From: JAIYCX01 sp964353175
GTDB lineage: Bacteria > Bdellovibrionota_C > UBA2361 > SZUA-149 > DAOLCO01
Direction of reading: 5' to 3'
DNA: 64,000 nucleotides
NCBI GenBank assembly: GCA_964353175.1
Contig: CAYGUX010000004.1
Span: 1 to 64,000 of the forward strand
The notes below the pieces were generated by a model. It was given only the letters and a program-made list of their open reading frames with translations. It was not told the DNA's origin and ran no database searches. Both the position numbers and the translations under genes were made by a program. This document shows positions 15,729 to 22,663 of the stretch, piece by piece; position 1 is the first letter of the stretch, and every line of letters starts with the position of its first letter.

Positions 15729-17474
15729 CTAGTCGTCTTTAGTTTTATTAAAGGACTGTTGAAGAAGATCTCCAAAAGTTGCTCCGGATGTTCCCTGATC
15801 TGAGAACTGAGCATACTCTTCTTTATCTTGTCTCTTCTTACCTTGCTGAGTTGTAAGGCTGATTCTTCTTTCAGCTCTATCAACACTCAAGACTTCCGCT
15901 TCAAGTTCAGTACCTACAGAGAACTTATCCTTGATGTTTTCTCCTCTATCAAGTCCAAGCTGAGAAACGTGAACCAAGCCTTCAACACCTTCCTCAAGTT
16001 CCATAAAGACACCAAAATCAGTAACACTTGTGATCTTACCTTTGATTTTAGCTCCTTGTGGATACCAATGTGGAACAGATTCCCAAATATCTGGAGTAAG
16101 CTGTTTAATACCTAAACTTAATCTTTCATTTTCAGGATCTATGTCGATAACAACTGCTTCGATATCATCTCCCTTCTTGTAGATATCCTTAACTTCCTTA
16201 GGATCCTTAACTTTCTTAGTCCAAGAGAAGTCTGAGATATGGATCAATCCATCAATATCATCCTTAACATTGATAAAGACACCAAAATCAGTAACAGATC
16301 TAACCTTACCGTTTACCTTAGTTCCAATTGGGAATTCTCTTTGTATTTCTTCCCAAGGATTCTTAGTAAGTTGTTTTAGTCCTAAACTAATTCTTTGATT
16401 CTCAGCACTAACTTCCAAGACAACTGCTTCTACTTCCTGGCCGATTGCTAAAACTTTTGATGGATGAGGAATTTTCCTGCTCCAGCTCATTTCAGAAACG
16501 TGAATCAATCCTTCGATACCTTCATCAAGTCTGACGAAAGCTCCATAATCTGTAATTGAAACTACTTTTCCTGAGATATTTGTCCCGGAAACATATCTAG
16601 TTTCAACTTTGCCCCATGGATTATCAACTAATTGTTTCATTCCAAGACTAACTCTTTCCTGATCTCTGTCATATTTAAGGATTACGACCGGAACAGTTTG
16701 TCCTACTGATAATATTTCACTTGGGTGATTAACTCTTCCCCATGACATATCTGTAATATGAAGAAGTCCGTCGATACCACCTAAATCAATGAAAGCTCCG
16801 TAGTCAGTAACGTTCTTAACGATACCTTCCATGACCACGCCTTCAGAGATCTGACTAATTGTATCTTTCTTAAGTGCTTTTCTCTCAGCTTCTAATACAG
16901 CTCTTCTAGATAGAACGATATTTCCTCTTTCTCTGCTAAACTTAAGAATTTTAAAGTCTAAAGTTTCGCCGACAAACTTATCTAAATATCTTTGAGGTCT
17001 GATATCAACTTGAGAACCAGGTAAGAATGCTGGTACACCAACATCAATTTGAAGTCCGCCCTTAACTTTCTGAACGACTTTTCCTGGTATTAATTTATCT
17101 TCTTTATGAGTTTTCTCTAACAAGTTCCAAACTTTTAGTTGCTCAGCTCTATCCTTAGATAGAACGACTTCTCCAGACTCATTCTCCGAAGTCAACAATA
17201 ATACCTCTACGGTATCACCGACACTTACTTGAGTTCTGCCATTTTCATCGGCAAATTGAGAGATAGGGATATGGCCTTCTGACTTAAATCCGATATCAAC
17301 TAATACATAGTCTCTACCTATTTCGGTAACCTTACCGAATACGATTTCACCTGGCTTTACAGAGTCAAAGTCCTTACTGATTAAGGCTTCAAATTCTGGA
17401 TCAATTACGGTTCCAGATAATGCTACTGTTTCTTGTTTTCTTGATGGAGCTGACGCTACTGTTTCTTGGTTCAT
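15729..17474 (-). CDS. rpsA: 30S ribosomal protein S1
   Basis: RNA-binding ribosomal protein that helps mRNA load onto the 30S subunit. 581 residues with six S1 repeats from about residue 35 to 545; the later four are near-identical in pattern (V-T-D-F/Y-G-A/V-F ... G-L-I/V-H-V/I-S). The C-terminal tail (D-K-E-E-Y-A-Q-F-S) is short and polar. It stands downstream of cmk, the usual proteobacterial neighbour, separated by 127 bases that should hold its own promoter. Length and repeat number match proteobacterial S1. Confidence 0.97.
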   Translation of the reverse strand: MNQETVASAPSRKQETVALSGTVIDPEFEALISKDFDSVKPGEIVFGKVTEIGRDYVLVDIGFKSEGHIPISQFADENGRTQVSVGDTVEVLLLTSENESGEVVLSKDRAEQLKVWNLLEKTHKEDKLIPGKVVQKVKGGLQIDVGVPAFLPGSQVDIRPQRYLDKFVGETLDFKILKFSRERGNIVLSRRAVLEAERKALKKDTISQISEGVVMEGIVKNVTDYGAFIDLGGIDGLLHITDMSWGRVNHPSEILSVGQTVPVVILKYDRDQERVSLGMKQLVDNPWGKVETRYVSGTNISGKVVSITDYGAFVRLDEGIEGLIHVSEMSWSRKIPHPSKVLAIGQEVEAVVLEVSAENQRISLGLKQLTKNPWEEIQREFPIGTKVNGKVRSVTDFGVFINVKDDIDGLIHISDFSWTKKVKDPKEVKDIYKKGDDIEAVVIDIDPENERLSLGIKQLTPDIWESVPHWYPQGAKIKGKITSVTDFGVFMELEEGVEGLVHVSQLGLDRGENIKDKFSVGTELEAEVLSVDRAERRISLTTQQGKKRQDKEEYAQFSDQGTSGATFGDLLQQSFNKTKDD

Positions 17475-17601
17475 TGTTTAGATGTTCATAAATACCTGGA
17501 AGTTATTAAATATACTAGTGAGGCAAAGTTCAGACTCTCCAGAAAAAGTCTTACTCCAAAATTCCTAAACACTAGGGTCTAATTACAAAATCTCTAGAGG
17601 A

Positions 17602-18315
17602 TCAAAGTCTCTCAGAGAAGTTAGTAAAAATCTGTCCTACCACATCCACAACCGTTTTGTTGTCAGTCAATATAACTTCCGCTCCTTCAGCCACCTTTAA
17701 AGGTCCAAATTCTCTATTAGAATCAGCCTCATCCCTCAACCTTATACTTTCCACAAGTTGTTCAAAAGTGATCTTGGACCCTCTCTTCTTTTCGTCCAAC
17801 AATCTCCTTCTCGCTCTTTCCTCAATTGTTGCATCAAGAAAAAACTTGTACTGAGCCTCAGGGAAAACTACTGTCCCTGCATCTCTGCCCTCTAAGACGA
17901 TACCCTTTTTCCTATTCGCAACTTCATCTTCCGAAGCGCTATAGCATTGAGCAAAGTTCTGCTGCACCTTAGTTAACTTTTCCCTAACTTTTTCAATCGC
18001 TCCTACCCTACTTGCACCATCCCCGACTTCCGCCGAAAGTAGCGCCACTTCATCCAATAAACGATTATTTAAGGTAATTCGGGTGCGAAAATCGCCTTTA
18101 TCGAGGATAAAGTCAAATTTCAGGTGCTCCATTAAGGACTCTACTTCATCCTTTTCAAAGGATGATCCCGCTCGAATGACTTCAAATGCTAAGGCTCGAT
18201 AAAGAAGACCTGAGTTTAAATGAATAAATTTAGCCACTTGCGCCAACTTCTTAGCCACAGTGGACTTCCCTGAACCAGCAAAACCATCAATTGTGACTAT
18301 AATTAAGGGTTCCAT
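17602..18315 (-). CDS. cmk: Cytidylate kinase
   Basis: Phosphorylates CMP and dCMP using ATP. P-loop G-F-A-G-S-G-K-S-T at residues 11-19, CMP-binding segment S-G-L-L-Y-R-A near 35-41, and E-G-R-D-A-G-T-V-V-F-P near 140-150. The lid region R-A-R-R-R-L-L-D-E follows. 237 residues, slightly longer than E. coli Cmk. It begins 2 bases after aroA, part of the ridA-pheA-aroA-cmk unit. Confidence 0.95.
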   Translation of the reverse strand: MEPLIIVTIDGFAGSGKSTVAKKLAQVAKFIHLNSGLLYRALAFEVIRAGSSFEKDEVESLMEHLKFDFILDKGDFRTRITLNNRLLDEVALLSAEVGDGASRVGAIEKVREKLTKVQQNFAQCYSASEDEVANRKKGIVLEGRDAGTVVFPEAQYKFFLDATIEERARRRLLDEKKRGSKITFEQLVESIRLRDEADSNREFGPLKVAEGAEVILTDNKTVVDVVGQIFTNFSERL

Positions 18316-18317
18316 AA

Positions 18318-19679
18318 CTAAAAAGCCTCAAATCCATCAACAAACTGGGGGAAGGAGGTCTCCACCACCTCCTGATTAAATTGTCCCAATTCACCATTCA
18401 CCAAATACTCCATAATTGCCCCACTCATTTCCACGCGGTGATCACCAGTATTTTGCCAATGAGAAACTAACTCCTCCTGTTTTTTAAGTCGGCTAGAGCT
18501 CTCCCCATAAATATCAATGCCGTCCTCATACTCCTCAAACCGCACTCCATAAGTTTTCAAAATCGCACAAGTCATAGAAAGTCTGTCACTTTCCTTGACT
18601 CTCAACTCTTCTGCGCCCCTAATTCTAGTTGTCCCATCAATGAAGGATGCTAAAACGGAAATAATAGGTATTTCATCAACCATCTTAGAAACCTCCACCC
18701 TATCTAATTCCAAAGGCCTTAACTTAGATGACCTAACTAATAAGTCCGCCACAGGCTCACATGCGATAGTACGTTTGTTTGTGAAGATAATCTCAGCGCC
18801 ATATTCAATCAACATGGTTAAGCAACGATTCCTAGTCTCATTAACACCGACCCCCCGAATCAAGACTTCGCCACTTTTAGCCAATAAGGCTGCAACAACA
18901 TAAAACATCGAGGCTGAGATATCGCCTGGCACCTCTATATTAATTGGTTTTAACTCCCTAGACTTACTACCGTCTAAAGCAACCAAAAATCCTTGAGAAT
19001 TTTGATCTCTAGTGAACTCAACTCCCATCGCCTCTAACATTAACTCTGTATGATCCCTTGATAAGACTGGTTCCACAACTTGAGTTTTTCCATCCGCAAA
19101 TAGTCCTGCCAACAAAATAGCACTTTTAACTTGAGCACTAGCCTTTTCAAGCTTAAATAAACCTCCCTTCAAGCTACCTCCATTTACGGTTAGAGGTAAT
19201 TTCTCAGATGTAAAATTTGCTCCCATCTGCCCTAAAGGCTCTGTAACTCTTTTAAATGGTCTCTTTGATAAACTATGATCACCGACTAAGGTTGAAGGAA
19301 AACGACATGAAGATAATATACCTAGAATCAACCTAGCTGTAGTACCTGAGTTTCCACAATCTAGCTCTGCTAAACAAGGACGCAAACCAGCAATTCCTTT
19401 TCCCTCAATAGAGATATGGCAATCAATACCACTCTCATTTAAGTTGCAATTAGAAACCCCCTCTGTCTTGGCCATCTCTAACATTACTGGATTAAGCTCT
19501 AAATGAATCACCACTCCAAGTTGTTGAAAAATTCGTATCGTTGCAAAATTATCCCTACCTAAAACTTTAGTTGAGAACCTTGAAACCCCACTACCAATAG
19601 ATCCAAACATTACGGCTCTATGAGTTACGGACTTATCACCCGGAATATTATCTATAATATTTTTTATTTTTACCATCAT
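18318..19679 (-). CDS. aroA: 3-phosphoshikimate 1-carboxyvinyltransferase (EPSP synthase)
   Basis: Transfers the enolpyruvyl group of PEP to shikimate-3-P, the sixth step of the shikimate pathway. Motifs: G-D-K-S near residue 15, D-C-G-N-S-G-T-T-A-R near 107-116, V-P-G-D-I-S-A-S near 247, the catalytic Asp/Glu in M-V-D-E-I-P, E-L-R-V-K-E-S-D-R near 362-370, and T-G-D-H-R-V-E-M near 408. Full length at 453 residues. Two consecutive ATGs at the start. Starts 2 bases after the pheA-like gene. Confidence 0.96.
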   Translation of the reverse strand: MMVKIKNIIDNIPGDKSVTHRAVMFGSIGSGVSRFSTKVLGRDNFATIRIFQQLGVVIHLELNPVMLEMAKTEGVSNCNLNESGIDCHISIEGKGIAGLRPCLAELDCGNSGTTARLILGILSSCRFPSTLVGDHSLSKRPFKRVTEPLGQMGANFTSEKLPLTVNGGSLKGGLFKLEKASAQVKSAILLAGLFADGKTQVVEPVLSRDHTELMLEAMGVEFTRDQNSQGFLVALDGSKSRELKPINIEVPGDISASMFYVVAALLAKSGEVLIRGVGVNETRNRCLTMLIEYGAEIIFTNKRTIACEPVADLLVRSSKLRPLELDRVEVSKMVDEIPIISVLASFIDGTTRIRGAEELRVKESDRLSMTCAILKTYGVRFEEYEDGIDIYGESSSRLKKQEELVSHWQNTGDHRVEMSGAIMEYLVNGELGQFNQEVVETSFPQFVDGFEAF

Positions 19680-19681
19680 TA

Positions 19682-20764
19682 CTACTCTTTAAATCCGCCT
19701 AATACTTTTACAAAAGTACACCGACTCTCTAACTCCTCTACGCAAGACTGAATCTCACTGCAATGAGTGGCTCCCTCTGCCTCGATATAAAAAACACATT
19801 CCCAGCTAATGTTCTGAGGCAATCTAGATTCTATCTTTCTTAAAGTGATCGATCTCTTGGCAAAGGGTTCAAGCACACTAGACAAAGCACCAGCCATATC
19901 TTTTATCGCACATACAATAACCGTTATATTCTCTTCCAACCTAGTTCCAGCTTCCTGACTATGTTCTAAAACAAAATACCTAAAAGTTTCAGGATTACTT
20001 AAAGGTATTCTTTCCACCAGAACGCCTAAGCCCAACTCTTCTGAAAAACTCGTGCCCAAAATCATTGCTTTAGTTTTATCAGACTTGATTTCAGAAAAAA
20101 CTTCACCCAATGACCCATATGAACTAAGTAACTCCAAACGCACCCCAGGCATTGATGAGTTTAGCCAATTTGTTACCTTGCTTAAAGCAGGGGCAAATCC
20201 ATAAACGACTTTTACTTCTTTTAAGTTCTCAGACTCAGAATACAATGAATAATCTTCAATTAAAGTAATCGAACTAAACACTCTTAGGGGTCTATGAATC
20301 AGCTCTTCCAATGATTCAGATACTATCCCCCCGCTACTTTTGGAAATTGGAACCATTGCAAATTGACTCAAACCATTCACCACCCTATCTAAGGAATCAG
20401 ATACGTTAGCTGTTGACTTATAATTCTCAATAGGTCCAAATTGACTAATCATAGCACGGTGCGAAACACTTCCCCTATAATCAGGAAAACACACTTCAAA
20501 TACTCCAACTATAGACCTAGACGCAGACAAGATAGATAGAAAAATTTGATTAATGCTCTTAGGGCTAAATCCTGCCTGAACACAAGCAGGCAACACCCTT
20601 TCAATTATCTCCTTCTCTCTTGATGGAATATAAGGATTAATTTTATCGCTGGCTTTAACTTCACGCACCTCCTTAGCAAGCGCCGCACGCTGACATAAAA
20701 GCTTAGCGATGGAATCATCAACAATGTCTATTTCAGTTCTAATCTTAGCTAAACGCTCACTCAT
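19682..20764 (-). CDS. Chorismate mutase fused to a prephenate-dehydratase domain with lost catalytic motifs
   Basis: PheA-type layout of 360 residues: AroQ chorismate mutase (1-85), prephenate dehydratase fold (about 86-270), ACT domain (about 275-357, keeping K-I-E-S-R). The mutase half keeps its arginines and lysine (R9, R26, K37, R49). The dehydratase half does not keep its signatures. V-P-I-E-N-x is V-P-I-S-K-S (138-143), the T-R-F triplet is F-R-Y (261-263), and the Y-S-H-P...Q region is Y-G-F-A (188-191) with Lys at the usual Gln. The fold and position next to aroA are normal. I infer an active chorismate mutase with an ACT sensor but no dehydratase activity, so a separate dehydratase would be needed for phenylalanine. 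Confidence 0.88.
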   Translation of the reverse strand: MSERLAKIRTEIDIVDDSIAKLLCQRAALAKEVREVKASDKINPYIPSREKEIIERVLPACVQAGFSPKSINQIFLSILSASRSIVGVFEVCFPDYRGSVSHRAMISQFGPIENYKSTANVSDSLDRVVNGLSQFAMVPISKSSGGIVSESLEELIHRPLRVFSSITLIEDYSLYSESENLKEVKVVYGFAPALSKVTNWLNSSMPGVRLELLSSYGSLGEVFSEIKSDKTKAMILGTSFSEELGLGVLVERIPLSNPETFRYFVLEHSQEAGTRLEENITVIVCAIKDMAGALSSVLEPFAKRSITLRKIESRLPQNISWECVFYIEAEGATHCSEIQSCVEELESRCTFVKVLGGFKE

Positions 20765-20767
20765 CTT

Positions 20768-21148
20768 CTATGCCTCTGAAATTAAAGAGATTTCTATAAG
20801 GGCACCTAAAGGTAATTCGCTAACAGCCACAGTTTGCCTCGCAGGAGGCTTGTCAACGCTAACATAATTTTCATATATCGCATTTACAGCTTTAAAATCA
20901 TTCATAGACTTTAAAAAAATAGTTGCCATCGTTACTTTTTCAAAACTACTTCCACTCGCCTTTAGAACCGCTGAGAGATTTTCTAGGACCTGCTTAGCTT
21001 GAGCTTCCACTCCCCCCTCAACCAGCTTATTAGACTGAGGATCAACTCCAACCTGACCACTACAAAAAATAAATCCATTTGAACGAACTGCGATACTATA
21101 AGGGCCAACTGGCTTAGGGGCATTGGGTACGTTATTTACAATATCCAT
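20768..21148 (-). CDS. ridA: RidA family enamine/imine deaminase
   Basis: Hydrolyses reactive 2-aminoacrylate-type enamines released by PLP enzymes. 126 residues with the YjgF/RidA pattern P-x-P-V-G-P-Y-S-I-A near residue 12, F-C-S-G-Q-V-G near 28, and the conserved catalytic Arg in P-A-R-Q-T-V near 104, plus the terminal E-I-S-L-I-S motif. First gene of the ridA/pheA-like/aroA/cmk unit, 3 bases before the next gene; a role protecting aromatic metabolism is only a guess. Confidence 0.94.
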   Translation of the reverse strand: MDIVNNVPNAPKPVGPYSIAVRSNGFIFCSGQVGVDPQSNKLVEGGVEAQAKQVLENLSAVLKASGSSFEKVTMATIFLKSMNDFKAVNAIYENYVSVDKPPARQTVAVSELPLGALIEISLISEA

Positions 21149-21182
21149 AAATTCGCGAGTTTATTGATTAATAATTCCCTAG

Positions 21183-21194
21183 GATAGTACTATC
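21183..21194. promoter_or_regulatory. 12-bp perfect palindrome upstream of ridA
   Basis: GATAGTACTATC is an exact palindrome 35-46 bases before the ridA start, in the only promoter-sized space ahead of the aromatic gene run. It could be an operator for that unit. Position-based inference. Confidence 0.3.
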
Positions 21195-21368
21195 ATTGAA
21201 TAAATCACGCAAAAAATAGCCTTATAATTTCGCAGCAGCATTGCCCTCCCTTTCTTTTTTCACAAAAATCCCCTAATAAGCTGTTAATTATGAGGGAAGT
21301 TTTTGTAATTTCTTTTTAATCTTTTGAAATTTTGGATTGAGTAGAAGAAACTTATGATCAAGATTAAT

Positions 21369-21406
21369 GCTTGATTCTGTACTGCTTCGTGTGTTGCGAA
21401 TGCAGG
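21369..21406 (+). repeat. Left terminal inverted repeat (IR-L)
   Basis: The 14 bases TCTGTACTGCTTCG (21376-21389) are identical to the reverse complement of the right end. The outer seven bases match at five positions, and the inner end shares GTTG and ATGCAGG. Overall the match is about four in five over 38 bases. Confidence 0.75.
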
Positions 21407-21419
21407 ATTTGTTAGGTTT

Positions 21420-21441
21420 GCGGTTAACACCGCGGTTTTTT
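21420..21441 (+). terminator. Hairpin plus T run just before the cassette gene's ribosome site
   Basis: GCGGT (21420-21424) pairs with ACCGC (21429-21433) around TAAC, then GG and six T (21436-21441). This has the form of a rho-independent terminator, yet the ribosome site AAAAGGTG and start codon follow at once. It may insulate the cassette from outside transcription or act as an attenuator in the leader of the cargo gene. Confidence 0.5.
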
Positions 21442-21456
21442 GAAAAGGTGAATACT

Positions 21457-22389
21457 ATGTCATTTGGCCCTCCTATCGTAACTACCCCAAAGGCACTTGC
21501 TTTTGGGGAGTGGTTGTTCGTCATCGGCCCTCACGCAAAGGCCCCAAAAACGCTCGCTGAAACGCTGACCATCGCTCGAGAATCTGGATTCAATGGAATT
21601 GCTCTCGGTGGTTTTGGGGGAGAGGATCACGTCACTCCCGAACGTTACCCAGATCTATCGAGTCGTGATGATCTGCGCCTTCAATTAGCAGACTTTAAAC
21701 TGGACGTGATGGCGCCTAACGTTTGGACCGACGATTTCAACTGGCTTGAGAGAGGAGGAGTACTGCGCTACGCTAACAGCCTCCGACCTTGGGCACAATT
21801 GGCAAAGGATATCGAAGTGCCCGGATTGCGCATAGACCTGAAATACGGTCCGGAAATCGGCGCCGAGGATCCAAAGGCAACAATGAAAAGGGCAGTGAAC
21901 TTATGTCAGGAATGTGGAGCTGTCGGAAAAGAGTTCGACCTACCCATCCACCTGGAGTTGGAACCAGCCCACACGCTGGTGAACACCGCAGAAGGAGCAG
22001 AGGAACTGGGGGAACGAACTCGGGGCGACTACTTTGGGCTGATGGGTGACTGGTGTCACCTTAATGCGATTGCAATCGCCTCAGGGACAACGGTACTGGC
22101 CCTTATCTCCAAGCTGAGTCCCTACCTGACAGCACAGCACGCTGCGGACAACCTTGACGGCAAGCTGGTCCACTGCACGGACTTCGACCACCCTGCTACG
22201 GGTGAACACCTGCCACTTGGAGATGGCAACGTGGATCTTCGAGCGGTAGCACGAGCGATGCAGAACATTCCTACTATCGCTGCTTCAGGAATCGTCACGC
22301 TGGATATGTGTTTCTACGTTGGAGAATATCCAGACGTACTCATTCAATCCCGCAAAGTCCTGGAACAACTCTACGGACAGGTGTCTTAA
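21457..22389 (+). CDS. Sugar-phosphate isomerase/epimerase-like TIM-barrel protein (cassette cargo)
   Basis: 310 residues of the AP-endonuclease-2 / xylose-isomerase-like superfamily, metal-dependent TIM barrels acting on sugars or inositols. The pattern fits: repeated strand-helix units (G-F-N-G-I-A-L-G-G near 45), metal-ligand-type residues in H-L-E-L-E-P near 165, M-G-D-W-C-H near 200 and V-H-C-T-D-F-D-H near 245, and G-D-G-N-V-D near 262. The open frame extends upstream to 21367, but that would run through the terminal repeat. ATG 21457 has AAGGTG at proper spacing. Substrate unknown. Base and codon use differ sharply from the neighbours, indicating transfer. Confidence 0.82.
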   Translation: MSFGPPIVTTPKALAFGEWLFVIGPHAKAPKTLAETLTIARESGFNGIALGGFGGEDHVTPERYPDLSSRDDLRLQLADFKLDVMAPNVWTDDFNWLERGGVLRYANSLRPWAQLAKDIEVPGLRIDLKYGPEIGAEDPKATMKRAVNLCQECGAVGKEFDLPIHLELEPAHTLVNTAEGAEELGERTRGDYFGLMGDWCHLNAIAIASGTTVLALISKLSPYLTAQHAADNLDGKLVHCTDFDHPATGEHLPLGDGNVDLRAVARAMQNIPTIAASGIVTLDMCFYVGEYPDVLIQSRKVLEQLYGQVS

Positions 22390-22417
22390 CCGGCATTTTC
22401 ATGCTGACTGAATTGGA

Positions 22418-22449
22418 GCAGGGCCGGTGAATCACTCAACCGGCCCTGC
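22418..22449 (+). terminator. Rho-independent terminator of the cassette gene
   Basis: GCAGGGCCGGT (22418-22428) and ACCGGCCCTGC (22439-22449) form a perfect 11-bp GC-rich stem with a 10-base loop, followed by a T-rich tract. It lies inside the right inverted repeat, so it travels with the cassette. Confidence 0.85.
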
Positions 22450-22491
22450 CTCCAGTTTCTTCTTTATTTTAGGAATTTACATTATGTTTTT

Positions 22492-22530
22492 CCTGCATCA
22501 CAACGGATTCGAAGCAGTACAGAGTTAAGC
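22492..22530 (-). repeat. Right terminal inverted repeat (IR-R)
   Basis: Reads inward on the minus strand as GCTTAAC, then TCTGTACTGCTTCG, then a less conserved stretch ending ATGCAGG. It mirrors IR-L with one gap near the inner end. The right edge borders a C-rich stretch (22531 onward) with two CCTTTGCG repeats that lies outside the match. Confidence 0.75.
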
Positions 22531-22626
22531 CCCCCCTTTGCGCCACCTTTGCGTCCTTTTCGGTTTACCCTAAAAATGTCGAAAGGTCTTTGCAGTTTAA
22601 GAACATCGTCCCTACTGGGCCTGCTG

Positions 22627-22656
22627 AAAAAACACAATGTTGCTATTTCGCAACAT
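22627..22656 (-). terminator. Terminator of the Omp85-like gene
   Basis: On the minus strand, 8 bases after the stop at 22664, ATGTTGC pairs with GCAACAT (22650-22656 with 22637-22643) around six bases. Four bases later comes a run of six T (plus-strand A at 22627-22632). Confidence 0.8.
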
Positions 22657-22663
22657 AATGCTA

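Larger units (their letters stand above)
21369..22530. mobile_element. Inverted-repeat-bounded cassette carrying one GC-rich gene
   Basis: A 1,162-bp segment bounded by imperfect inverted repeats (38 and 39 bp) that carries a single gene with its own ribosome site and terminator. Its bases are visibly richer in G and C than all surrounding genes. It sits between ridA and the Omp85-like gene without breaking either. No transposase or integrase is inside, and no target-site duplication was obvious at the outer ends. It resembles a non-autonomous, transposon-like passenger element moved by an enzyme coded elsewhere. Confidence 0.6.

Noticed and set aside
15623..15886. Minus-strand 87-residue frame spanning the rpsA end and the hairpin
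   Set aside because: Overlaps the rpsA C-terminal coding region and the 15690-15714 stem in another frame, and shows no family features.
21367..21456. Upstream extension of the cassette gene's reading frame
   Set aside because: It would translate the terminal repeat and the hairpin; the ATG at 21457 has a proper ribosome site.
21288..22049. Additional open frames on either strand over the cassette gene (21288-21524 minus, 21789-22049 plus)
   Set aside because: GC-rich sequence opens frames by chance; no ribosome sites and no sensible protein character.
22434..22530. Possible integron attC site at the right end of the cassette (GTTAAGC and ACTCAAC fit GTTRRRY and RYYYAAC)
   Set aside because: The strong match is the long-range inverted repeat at the two ends of the element. 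The local arms do not pair with each other, and no integrase or second cassette is present.
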